Shown here: positions 36,128 through 44,800 of the stretch, piece by piece
Numbering within the stretch: the first letter of the stretch is position 1
Layout of the letters: each line of letters opens with the position of its first letter
Assembly: GCA_017795005.1 (NCBI GenBank)
Contig: CP051242.1
Location: 620,001 to 684,000, forward strand
Direction of reading: 5' to 3'
Source of the DNA: Balneolaceae bacterium
GTDB taxonomy: Bacteria > Bacteroidota > Rhodothermia > Balneolales > Balneolaceae
Length of the DNA stretch: 64,000 nt
Notes under the pieces: model-generated
Databases searched by the model: none
Told to the model about the DNA's origin: nothing
What the model saw: the letters and a program-made list of their open reading frames with translations, nothing else
Position numbers and translations under genes: made by a program

Positions 36128-37498
36128 TTAATCTAGAAAGCTTGTACACGAACTTACGTAGGCACTAAATAGTGTTGTAATTAATGTACCTTCAAAGTAA
36201 AGAAAGATTGGACTTGTTAAGTTAAGTAAAAACATTCCTATTACGATCCCAATAATTCCAGTAAGTATGATTCTTGAATTCGCGTTTTTCTGGCTAAGCA
36301 GGGTTTTTGTTCCCTCCCTTACTATTTTATACCAAATAAATGAGGTTAGAAAAAACCCCAAGATACCAAACTTATAAAAAACAGCTAAATATCCATTGTG
36401 TATATAACTTGTTCTTATAAAATGATCAAAAACAACTACTTTTCGCGTAAACTCAGTCCCCAAACCATAGCCTGCAATAGGGTTTTGAATCACTAATGAA
36501 AAAATGGTTTTTGTTTCTAACCAACGATCATATAAAGAGGTATCCTGAGTACCTGAACCAATCGATTGAAAACGCTCTGATAAAGCGTTAACTATCAAAT
36601 AAACTAAGTCATTAAAGAAAATGAAGGCTGAAAGAGTAACAATCGTTAGGGTTATAAAAAAAGATACAAAAATTCTCTTTTTACTTTCCTTAGTACTTAA
36701 AACAAAAATACTACATGAACTTAGAAATGCGGCTATCCAAAACCCTCTGCTCTGAGTAATTATTAGAGAAAGCAGGAAAAGGAAAAATAGTAGGTAAGAA
36801 AAAATCTGTATTACTTTGTTATGCGATAAACTATAATAAGAAAGGAAAATACTTAAACCCGAAACAATAATTAATTCGTTGGTAGCAACCCTAGCTTTTT
36901 CAGCTTGCCACGATACTACTGCTTGTAAAATGATTTTTTGATAATAATAAAAGTTTCTTATCAGGACATAAGCTAATATCAAAATTAAAATTGACATCAG
37001 CATTTTTCTAAAATTAGGTTTTGTGAGATATCTCCTTAATGGGAAATAAGTATAGATACCAATGAAATATTTAATTTCACTAATGGTAGAATAAAATTCA
37101 GCACCATTAATATTACCGACCAAAACACCATACGGGATCAGGATGTGGAAAAGAAGGAAAGCATAATCAAAACTGTTTTCGAGTTTTATTGAGCCAATAA
37201 TAATTGAATAATACACATATAAAATCAAGATTAAGCTTAAAATAAAAAATGGAATTTCAATAATTGGGATTCCATCTCTTCTATCGATAACAAATAAAGC
37301 AGAAAAAAAATAGATTAGTAGAAAAGAACCTTCAATTCTCCTTAGGAAAGGAATTAAAAATAATACTATACTAAATATTAGGAATAATATTACACCTAAA
37401 ATATCAAGGAAAAAATAAGAGAGTGTTGAGAGTAAAGTTAGTCCGAGAGCTAATAAGGCGACTTCTATGGAGCTAATATTATTAGATATGGAATTCAT
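36128..37498 (-). CDS. O-antigen ligase/polymerase family protein (Wzy/WaaL-like)
   Basis: A 456-residue membrane protein with about 11-12 hydrophobic helices. The large periplasmic loop in the second half carries NPIAGYGLGTEF followed by SYIHNGYLAVFYKFGILGF, the conserved O-antigen ligase pattern with an essential-type His. Function is either polymerisation of repeat units or ligation to lipid A core. Given the Wzx and Wzz neighbours, a Wzy polymerase role is most likely. The stop lies seven bases before the flippase frame opens. Confidence 0.86.
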   Translation of the reverse strand: MNSISNNISSIEVALLALGLTLLSTLSYFFLDILGVILFLIFSIVLFLIPFLRRIEGSFLLIYFFSALFVIDRRDGIPIIEIPFFILSLILILYVYYSIIIGSIKLENSFDYAFLLFHILIPYGVLVGNINGAEFYSTISEIKYFIGIYTYFPLRRYLTKPNFRKMLMSILILILAYVLIRNFYYYQKIILQAVVSWQAEKARVATNELIIVSGLSIFLSYYSLSHNKVIQIFSYLLFFLFLLSLIITQSRGFWIAAFLSSCSIFVLSTKESKKRIFVSFFITLTIVTLSAFIFFNDLVYLIVNALSERFQSIGSGTQDTSLYDRWLETKTIFSLVIQNPIAGYGLGTEFTRKVVVFDHFIRTSYIHNGYLAVFYKFGILGFFLTSFIWYKIVREGTKTLLSQKNANSRIILTGIIGIVIGMFLLNLTSPIFLYFEGTLITTLFSAYVSSCTSFLD

Positions 37499-37503
37499 CC
37501 CAT

Positions 37504-38652
37504 CTATCTGTTTAATGACTCAATAAACTCTCTATTTATTGTAAAATTGTACTTAAATACTAAAAACGATAAAGTAAATATAAAGGAAGAAATACCAGTT
37601 AGAATCACAATAATAAATCTTTTTGGACTTGTTTTTTCAATAGCTTCCCTTGGCTCATCAATAACGCTAACAATTGGAAATGACTTAGCTTCTTCCATTT
37701 TAGCTTGTTCATATAATGGCAATAAAAATTTTTGAATTTCTATTTGAATCTCTAATTGATATACAAGAGAGAAATATTGGGAACCAACTTCAGCGAGACT
37801 ATTAAAATTTAGCACTATATTTTTTGGGTTTTCATCATTATAAAGTTCATTTAGCTTATTTGAAATGGCTTCATATTGAACAAGTTGATTTTTATATAAC
37901 TCACTAGATTTACTAACAGTTTCTGATAATACATTGAGCTTCACTTCCGCTTCAAGTTGTTGTGCTGTAAGCAATCCCATTAAATTAAAGTATCCCTTAA
38001 CCTGTTCTGGTAACTCAAAAACGCCGTATTTTTTTTGTAAATCAATATATTCGGATTGCAAACTATCTAATTCTAGCACAAGTTGATTATACCTTAGTTC
38101 TAAAAACTCTCTATATAACCTTGCATCATTAGATACAATCTTAGTATTTAATTCATTTAGCAATTGTACATAATAGTTAGCCATATTTTTGGCGCGGGTA
38201 GGACTTTCGTCTAAAACAGAGATGACAAAATTTCCTTCTTCGAGACCTTCAAAGGTACTCCGCTCTAGAAGTATTTCAATTGCATCTCCATCAGGATCAT
38301 CTGCATCGGAGACTTCGTAAACTTCAACCAAATTGAATTTATCTATTACCTTTTTACTAGTAGAGTAACTTGAAAGTAAAACTATATACTTATTTGTCTC
38401 ATCAGAATTTCCACCAAGTACTGAGCTTGCAATAGTGCTAAGACCTCCTTGTTCAGAAAACAAATCTAAACCTAGTGAAGGTCTTTGACTAGGGAATAAG
38501 TTTGCAGTCGAAGTATATTTATTAGGAATGAATAATGTTATTATAGCTACAATAACAGATACAGCAAAGGGGACTCCTAAAACCGTAAACTTATTTTTAA
38601 ATATATACCTAACTATTTCGGTAGATTCTGGGACTTTATACTGTGGAGTCAT
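37504..38652 (-). CDS. Wzz/chain-length-determinant family protein
   Basis: The 382 residues show the Wzz architecture: an N-terminal helix (VLGVPFAVSVIVAIITLFI), a large periplasmic part with long coiled-coil helices (about 160-310) and a C-terminal helix (FIIVILTGISSFIFTLSFLVF) after the typical Pro-rich KTSPKRF. There is no cytoplasmic tyrosine kinase domain. It probably controls polysaccharide chain length with the Wzy protein and may interact with the SLBB export protein encoded immediately upstream (2-bp gap). Confidence 0.85.
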   Translation of the reverse strand: MTPQYKVPESTEIVRYIFKNKFTVLGVPFAVSVIVAIITLFIPNKYTSTANLFPSQRPSLGLDLFSEQGGLSTIASSVLGGNSDETNKYIVLLSSYSTSKKVIDKFNLVEVYEVSDADDPDGDAIEILLERSTFEGLEEGNFVISVLDESPTRAKNMANYYVQLLNELNTKIVSNDARLYREFLELRYNQLVLELDSLQSEYIDLQKKYGVFELPEQVKGYFNLMGLLTAQQLEAEVKLNVLSETVSKSSELYKNQLVQYEAISNKLNELYNDENPKNIVLNFNSLAEVGSQYFSLVYQLEIQIEIQKFLLPLYEQAKMEEAKSFPIVSVIDEPREAIEKTSPKRFIIVILTGISSFIFTLSFLVFKYNFTINREFIESLNR

Positions 38653-38654
38653 CC

Positions 38655-40370
38655 TTATCTTTTAATTACATCAATTGCTACAAGTGTTGTAATGATGCCT
38701 GTGATTGTAGTAAGTCCAGTCATTACAAGTTGTATTCTGTTATTCTTTAGTTGTTCTTTTTGAATCTCATATGTTCTTAATGAATTCAATTCATCAAAAG
38801 GTGTGCGGTCTATAAAAATTTTATCTCCAGACTCGAGCTTAGTTTCAGAAGGTTTATACCACGTATTATTTCCTGCTTTAAGAATGAATATCCGATTTCT
38901 GTCAGCTGAAAGTGCAAATCCTCCAGCACGATCTATATAATTACTTATTGATAAGCTACTATTATATGGATAAAAACCAGGGGTATTTACCTGACCAAAA
39001 ATAAAAACTGTTTGCTCATCAAGTGGTATAAATAGCTGATCACCATTATATAATTTAATTGTCTGGAGCTCCTTCTCATTAGCTAAATCTAAATAAACCC
39101 TGCTGCGGCTATTTCTCGTTTCCAATTCGAGATAAGAAAACCCCTGCTGAAGCTGATCAGATGTGCGTTTCATACTTTCGATATTGAATTCGTTTGCAAT
39201 CTGATTTTCTATACTACCAGCCCTGGACAGATAAGCAGCTGATACAAGCGCATCAGGGGTTAGCCCATTTGCAAAATCAATCAGTTCAGAAACATTAGTG
39301 GCTCCCGAGATAATAGGGAAAGTACCTGGCAATCTAACTTCACCATAAATATGAGCTACCGAATTATTGTTGTATCCTCCTTGTCTGGGAACAACAATTC
39401 TATCATTGGGCATTAATTCAAAATTTTTCCATCCAGACTTTTCCACGGTGACTTTTTCGATGGTATTGGTAAGCGTACGATATACGAATAGCTCTTTATT
39501 GCTGGCGTCACCTTTTAAACCTCCAGCAATTTTTATCAAAAGTTCAGGGGTGTCATTTCTATTAAACTCAATTTCTATTGAATTTGATACAGCTCCCGAG
39601 AGACTAATTTTTGGTGAATTAGCATCCAGTTTATTGAATATAATCTGATCCCCGTTTTTTATAAAAGGATTATTATATAAATCCCCCGCCTTAAAGAAAG
39701 CATACAAATCAAAAACTGAAGTATCAGATTGATTACGTATAAGTTGTATATTTCTAAATGAATAAGGTCCACTGTTCAAAAGGTCTGAAGTGCTGGTGAA
39801 TAAGACCGGCTGATTGGTAACAGGATCTATCTCTAGTTGGTTTAATGCCGGATAAATTGCTTCATCAAGCCTTGAGAAAGGTTTTACCAAGTGCTTGCCT
39901 GCATATGGTACATCTCCATTTATAAAGACAAACGTTGGTCTGGGTTTTTCAAGAGTTACATTAACGTCTAAGTTTTTGAAAATTTTAAGGGCAACTTCTT
40001 TTATTTTTTCTTCAGCTTCAGATAGTGTTAGCCCATTGAGAGTAACCTGACCAAGAACTGGAGTTACGATTTTCCCTTCCGGATTTATTATTAAGCCTCT
40101 TAGCAATACAGGTTCTGAGGAGTTCAAATTTACTGAAATTATATCGCTAGGACCGAGCTCATAGTTAGCAATGTTATAAGAACTTTCGTATGTAATGAAC
40201 TGGGATCCAATCAGGCCTGCAAGCGGGTCCAAATACACAAAGCCACCGATTGAATTATCTAGTTGGAAATTAAAACCTGGATCACTGTTGTTTTGTTGGG
40301 CAAAAACGAGATTGTAGGAAAAAAGAGTAACAGTCCAGAAAAATGCCACCAGAAAAAGAAAACGCTTCAT
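38655..40370 (-). CDS. SLBB-domain polysaccharide export protein (Wza-like)
   Basis: A 571-residue protein with a signal peptide ending near LVFAQQN. A poly-export domain follows (about 75-145, with LGPSDIISVNL and GKIVTPVLGQV), then at least two SLBB units (GEVRLPGTFPI and GQVNTPGFYPYN). A hydrophobic C-terminal helix (about 545-565) could anchor in the outer or inner membrane. No lipobox Cys was seen, unlike E. coli Wza. It is the first gene of the polysaccharide operon. The role is export of the polymer through the outer membrane. Confidence 0.88.
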   Translation of the reverse strand: MKRFLFLVAFFWTVTLFSYNLVFAQQNNSDPGFNFQLDNSIGGFVYLDPLAGLIGSQFITYESSYNIANYELGPSDIISVNLNSSEPVLLRGLIINPEGKIVTPVLGQVTLNGLTLSEAEEKIKEVALKIFKNLDVNVTLEKPRPTFVFINGDVPYAGKHLVKPFSRLDEAIYPALNQLEIDPVTNQPVLFTSTSDLLNSGPYSFRNIQLIRNQSDTSVFDLYAFFKAGDLYNNPFIKNGDQIIFNKLDANSPKISLSGAVSNSIEIEFNRNDTPELLIKIAGGLKGDASNKELFVYRTLTNTIEKVTVEKSGWKNFELMPNDRIVVPRQGGYNNNSVAHIYGEVRLPGTFPIISGATNVSELIDFANGLTPDALVSAAYLSRAGSIENQIANEFNIESMKRTSDQLQQGFSYLELETRNSRSRVYLDLANEKELQTIKLYNGDQLFIPLDEQTVFIFGQVNTPGFYPYNSSLSISNYIDRAGGFALSADRNRIFILKAGNNTWYKPSETKLESGDKIFIDRTPFDELNSLRTYEIQKEQLKNNRIQLVMTGLTTITGIITTLVAIDVIKR

Positions 40371-40428
40371 TGCTATGAACTAAACTTAAATTAAATGTAT
40401 AACAGTAGCTGTTTTGCGTATAGAAAAG

Positions 40429-41307
40429 TTATTTTCGAGTTTGAATGATGCCAATAATAACAAATATTGAACCAATATACTGCATTATTGTTAGTGGCTC
40501 ATCTAAGATAATAACTCCAAAAATTAATCCAAGAACAGGTACTAAATTTTGATAGGCGGCTGTTTTAACAGCGCCGATTTTATGTATCCCATTATTCCAA
40601 ATTAAATAGGCTAAACCAACGGATAACAATCCACTGTAAATGATGCCGCCATATCCAGCGATAGAAATCTCAGTAAAATCAACTTTTATGAGAAATGGGA
40701 GCCCTACTAATAACAGGGATATTAACCCAACAATAGACATGAAAGCGGAATATTGAGTTGAATTATAGAATTTCAAATATTTTTTAGATAAAATAGTATA
40801 AACTCCCCATGCAATAGCCGCCAAAAGAGTAATTATGTCACCCTTAAAGGTATCTGAAGCAAAAGATAACTCGTTACCTCCTCCTGAAATAATCAATGCA
40901 ACTCCTGTAAATGCCAGAAATACACCCATTCCTTTATTTAAAGTGAGCTTTTCCTCTGTAAATAACTGTGAGAGTAAAGCTACCCAAATTGGTATAGATC
41001 CGAGCATAACAGCGGCATTCGCAGAGTAGGTAAGATCCAACCCAATAATAAAAAGCAACTGGTATACTAGGTTTCCAATAACACCTATTCCAATCAGTTT
41101 CCAGAAATGCTCTTTTTTTACTTTTAAACTGAACCCTTTCCGTTTAGCTGCGACTACTAATAACACAGCTGCAAGTAAATAACGCAGCGCATTAAAACTA
41201 AATGGATCAATCTCTTTAAGCGTGATTTTAATTACACTGAAATTGAGAGCCCAAATAATGGCCACTAAAATCAGACTAGCTTCTGTAAGTGAAATTTTCT
41301 TTAACAA
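40429..41307 (-). CDS. EamA/DMT-family transporter
   Basis: A 292-residue integral membrane protein with two EamA repeats of five helices each (for example AIIWALNFSVIKITLKEIDPF and AAIAWGVYTILSKKYLKF). Such proteins export or import small metabolites, often amino acids or nucleotide sugars; the substrate cannot be predicted. It ends 58 bp upstream of the SLBB gene start region on the same strand, with intervening AT-rich sequence. It is not obviously linked to polysaccharide synthesis. Confidence 0.88.
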   Translation of the reverse strand: MLKKISLTEASLILVAIIWALNFSVIKITLKEIDPFSFNALRYLLAAVLLVVAAKRKGFSLKVKKEHFWKLIGIGVIGNLVYQLLFIIGLDLTYSANAAVMLGSIPIWVALLSQLFTEEKLTLNKGMGVFLAFTGVALIISGGGNELSFASDTFKGDIITLLAAIAWGVYTILSKKYLKFYNSTQYSAFMSIVGLISLLLVGLPFLIKVDFTEISIAGYGGIIYSGLLSVGLAYLIWNNGIHKIGAVKTAAYQNLVPVLGLIFGVIILDEPLTIMQYIGSIFVIIGIIQTRK

Positions 41308-41373
41308 GGCAATTTATTTAAGTGCAGAAAATAGGGATTTGTTTACCCTTTGTTTACATAAATAAAATAGGAA

Positions 41374-42093
41374 ATGAGTCTTCAGTTCAGTACCTTTTTG
41401 ACCTTAATTCAAAAAATGACTGAAAGTCAATTCATGGGGATTACTGAAAGAAAAGAAAGGGAGCGTGAACTAAAACGCTCGTTAATGTTAGAAGCAGCAG
41501 AGCACCTTATTCTGGAAAAAGGTCTTGAGCATCTTAACATGGATGAAGTAGCTGAACGAGCTGAGGTAAGTAAAGGCTCGCTTTATCAGTATTTTAATAA
41601 CAAAACAGATTTGGTGTTAGGTATTTGTCATAAAGCGTCAACTATGATGAATGACATGACCGCCAAAGTGTTACGCGAAGATAAAACCGGACTGGAAATG
41701 GTATACCAGATTGGTATTAACTATCTGAATTTTGCCAGAGAGCACCCGGAGTTTTATCGGGCCATGCGTTTTCTTGAAAGCTATAAAGATACCGATCAGG
41801 CAAAAAACAGTGATTACTTATCTATGTGTGGTCAAAACCGGCAGGAAAGTTTTAGAGTTATGGTTAGAGCCATTCAAATAGGTATGCAGGATGGGTCAAT
41901 AAACTCTTCTTATGATTCTGAAGAGCTTGCACTGTTACTTTGGTCTACTTCGCATGGTGTTGTTAATATGGCATATATGCACCAAAATGCAGAGCACTTT
42001 AAATTGCTTGATCGTCTTGGGATTGACCTCGAAACTATGTTTCAGGGATATATGAAATTGATTGGGCAGGGTATTGAAGCAAAAGAATGCTGA
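41374..42093 (+). CDS. TetR/AcrR-family transcriptional regulator
   Basis: Helix-turn-helix segment at about residues 33-78: EKGLEHLNMDEVAERAEVSKGSLYQYFNNK, in pieces typical of TetR recognition helices. The remainder is a helical ligand-binding domain. In-frame ATGs at 41374, 41416 and 41434 are possible starts; AGGA immediately precedes the first at very short spacing, so the exact start is unresolved. It precedes a TolC, adaptor and RND pump operon on the same strand, and presumably represses it in the absence of inducer. No operator palindrome was identified. Confidence 0.88.
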   Translation: MSLQFSTFLTLIQKMTESQFMGITERKERERELKRSLMLEAAEHLILEKGLEHLNMDEVAERAEVSKGSLYQYFNNKTDLVLGICHKASTMMNDMTAKVLREDKTGLEMVYQIGINYLNFAREHPEFYRAMRFLESYKDTDQAKNSDYLSMCGQNRQESFRVMVRAIQIGMQDGSINSSYDSEELALLLWSTSHGVVNMAYMHQNAEHFKLLDRLGIDLETMFQGYMKLIGQGIEAKEC

Positions 42094-42180
42094 CTCCCAG
42101 TCATTTTTTGAAACACAAATGGCTTGCCAGCGTAGCGGTGTTGCCGAAATTAAAATGAGTATCAAACTAAAATAAACTAC

Positions 42181-43662
42181 ATGGTTAGTAGAGCACAAAG
42201 CAAAGTACTTTTTTTCTTTGCAATATTTATAGTGGGGTCATTTCTATTTAATGAAGTGAATGCACAAACTCAGGAAACAGAACTTATTTCGGATTATGAG
42301 TTAACTCTTGATGAAGCGATAAAAATTGCAGTAGCTAATAACCCTCAGGTAAAGAGGGCACTTCTTTCCGTTGAAGATTCTGATGAATTAGTAAAGATAG
42401 CATATAGTGAGATTTATCCTGAAATATCTTCGTCTTTAAGCTATACCAAGAATTTCGAAATACCGGTAAATTTCGTACCAGCAATAATTTTAAACCCCGC
42501 ATTAGTACCTCCAGGAACTGCTCCAGAAGATTTAATCCCAATTTCTTTCAGTACTGACAATAGTTGGCAAGGTGGATTCACAGCAACACAAACATTGTTT
42601 CGTGGAGAAACAATAGTAGGTCTGAGTTCCGCTACCATATTTAAAACGGTACAGTCTGAGAATTTAAGGGCTACTAGTCAGCAGGTGATTACGCAAACAA
42701 GGGTTGCGTACTATTCTGTACTTGCAGCTCTTGAGCAATTTCGACTTCAGCAAACTCAAATTAAAAGGTTAGAACAGAACTTAAGAGAAAATGAAGCTCG
42801 TCAAAGAGCGGGATTGGTTGATGAATATGCTGTTCTAAGTTTAAGAGTTCAACTAAGTAATCAACGCCCTCAATTAATTGAAGCAGAGTATGGAGTTGAC
42901 GAAGCATATCGAGTATTAAAATTAACTTTAGGCCTTCCATTAAAAATGGAATTCGAAGTAAAGGGTAATTTAAATGAGTTTGACATATTAGGAGAAGAAA
43001 CTAATAACGAGGTTAATGGACATATTGCTGAAATTGATCAAATGAATCCATTCACCTTTCAGAAATCGGGACTGGATTCATCTGGATTAGATGAAACCCG
43101 CGGTGACCTTAGGGTATTAGACGCTAGTCTTGCACTCAATCAAAAAGAGATCACTGCAGTTAAAAGCCGGTTCCTTCCTACAGTCTCGGCAACCTACAAT
43201 TTGCAATGGTCGGCGGCAGAACCAGACGAGCCAACGTTTTTCGAAAATAGTGCTCGTTTTCAAACATTAGGTTTAAACATTAGTCTTCCTTTATTTCAGG
43301 GATTCAAAAGAGTAGCGGATGTGCAACGTGTTCAAATTGCACGAAAGGACCTAGAGGAGCAAAAAAGAGCTGCAATGTTGAATGCTCAGAATGAAGTTGC
43401 TTCTGCAAGTGAAGATTTAAACCGAGCATTTGAAACTGCTGAAGCCAGGAAAATTGCTCTTCAGCAAGCAACAGAAGGATATGAAAGAGCTCAGAAGAGA
43501 CTAGAAAATGGTCTGGGTTCTCAGCTTGAACTTACAGATGCAGAGGTTCAGGTACGTCAGGCTGAAGTCAATTATGCTTTAATGGTCTATCAATATCTGA
43601 CTGCTAAAGCCGAATATGACTTGGCGACCGGAAAAGTTCCATACATCGATACTGAAATTTAA
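42181..43662 (+). CDS. TolC-family outer membrane protein of the RND system
   Basis: A 493-residue precursor with a signal peptide (cleavage near NEVNAQTQ) and two outer membrane efflux domains, seen as paired long helices with TRVAYYSVLAALEQFRLQ and QLELTDAEVQVRQAEV. It provides the outer-membrane channel for the RND pump encoded 1.1 kb downstream. The adaptor gene begins 2 bp after its stop. About 90 bp separate it from the regulator gene. Confidence 0.9.
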   Translation: MVSRAQSKVLFFFAIFIVGSFLFNEVNAQTQETELISDYELTLDEAIKIAVANNPQVKRALLSVEDSDELVKIAYSEIYPEISSSLSYTKNFEIPVNFVPAIILNPALVPPGTAPEDLIPISFSTDNSWQGGFTATQTLFRGETIVGLSSATIFKTVQSENLRATSQQVITQTRVAYYSVLAALEQFRLQQTQIKRLEQNLRENEARQRAGLVDEYAVLSLRVQLSNQRPQLIEAEYGVDEAYRVLKLTLGLPLKMEFEVKGNLNEFDILGEETNNEVNGHIAEIDQMNPFTFQKSGLDSSGLDETRGDLRVLDASLALNQKEITAVKSRFLPTVSATYNLQWSAAEPDEPTFFENSARFQTLGLNISLPLFQGFKRVADVQRVQIARKDLEEQKRAAMLNAQNEVASASEDLNRAFETAEARKIALQQATEGYERAQKRLENGLGSQLELTDAEVQVRQAEVNYALMVYQYLTAKAEYDLATGKVPYIDTEI

Positions 43663-43697
43663 GAATGAAATTAATAAACAAGACAATCACAGTTAAT

Positions 43698-44783
43698 ATG
43701 AAAAAAGTAAGCCTGTTTGCTTCACTATTAGTTCTAATTACTTTAGGGGCTTGCTCCGGAGGAGAAGAGGCGCAAACAACAACAGAAGAAGAATTAGTAA
43801 AATCGGTGAATATCACCACTAAAACCGTAGAACCATCTACTTTTTCAAGCTATGTTAGAGTTGTGGGAATGGTTGAGACTTCAAACGATATCATGATCTC
43901 AGCAGAAGTAAGTGGTAAAGTGGTCTCTTATAATGTAAAAGAAGGAGACATTGTTAGAAAAGGTCAAACCATCCTAAAAATTGACGACTCTAAGTTGAAG
44001 CAGGAAAAAGCGAGACTTGAAGCAATGACGGCTCAAACTAAAGAGACATACGAACGACTTAAAAAAGTGTATGAAGAAGATGGCATTGGGTCAGAACTTG
44101 ATTATCTGAATGCGAAGTTTGCGTATGACCAAAGCAATTCTGCACTTGAATCAATAAAAGTTGATCTAGCTAATACTAATATTACTGCACCATTTACAGG
44201 TCGATTGGAAACAAGGTCTGTCGAAGTTGGGGAGATGGTTAGTCCGGGCTTACCTGTTGTTCGCTTGATCGGATCAGAGCAATATATGGTTGCAGCTGGA
44301 GTTCCCGCAAGATATGCAGATGCTGTAAGCCAGGGTGATGAAGTTGATATCTGGTTTGATACTCAAACTAAAGACACACTTTCAGGAACCATTCGTTTTG
44401 CAGGTAGCAGCATTAATCCGCAAAACAGGACATTCAGAGTTGAGATTGATCTTCCAAAAAGATCAAATCCATACAAGGTAGATATGATTGCAAATTTGCG
44501 GTTAAAAACTAATCAACAGGAAGGTGTTCTTGTTATCAGCGAAGAATTTGTGTATTCAAAAGACAACAGTTATGTAGTATATGTTCTGAATCAGGATGAA
44601 TCAGGGCATGATGTAGCTGAAGAACGCGTAATCACGTTAGGTCTTTCCTACAAAACAGATGTGATTGTAGAAAGCGGATTGAATTCAGGGGATAAATTAA
44701 TCACTTTAGGTTCTGCTTTTTTGGATGACGGAATGAGAGTTACCGTAAAAGATGATCCATCATCAACCTTAGCTTCTAACTAA
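43698..44783 (+). CDS. RND efflux periplasmic adaptor lipoprotein
   Basis: Membrane fusion protein of about 361 residues. The signal peptide MKKVSLFASLLVLITLGAC ends in a lipobox Cys, so it is likely lipid-anchored. A biotinyl-lipoyl domain (ISAEVSGKVVSYNVKEGDIV), an alpha-hairpin and the complementary lipoyl half (NITAPFTGRLETRSVEVGE) follow, with a C-terminal beta-barrel. I prefer the ATG at 43698; 43665 would add 11 polar residues. It lies between the TolC and pump genes in one operon. Confidence 0.9.
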   Translation: MKKVSLFASLLVLITLGACSGGEEAQTTTEEELVKSVNITTKTVEPSTFSSYVRVVGMVETSNDIMISAEVSGKVVSYNVKEGDIVRKGQTILKIDDSKLKQEKARLEAMTAQTKETYERLKKVYEEDGIGSELDYLNAKFAYDQSNSALESIKVDLANTNITAPFTGRLETRSVEVGEMVSPGLPVVRLIGSEQYMVAAGVPARYADAVSQGDEVDIWFDTQTKDTLSGTIRFAGSSINPQNRTFRVEIDLPKRSNPYKVDMIANLRLKTNQQEGVLVISEEFVYSKDNSYVVYVLNQDESGHDVAEERVITLGLSYKTDVIVESGLNSGDKLITLGSAFLDDGMRVTVKDDPSSTLASN

Positions 44784-44800
44784 ATTATTCGGAAATCATT

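Noticed and set aside
26698-40370. One single polysaccharide operon including wecB, pyrR and pyrB
   Set aside because: wecB, pyrRB and the family 2 transferase are on the plus strand, while the export-polymerisation genes are on the minus strand; they converge near 30.57 kb.
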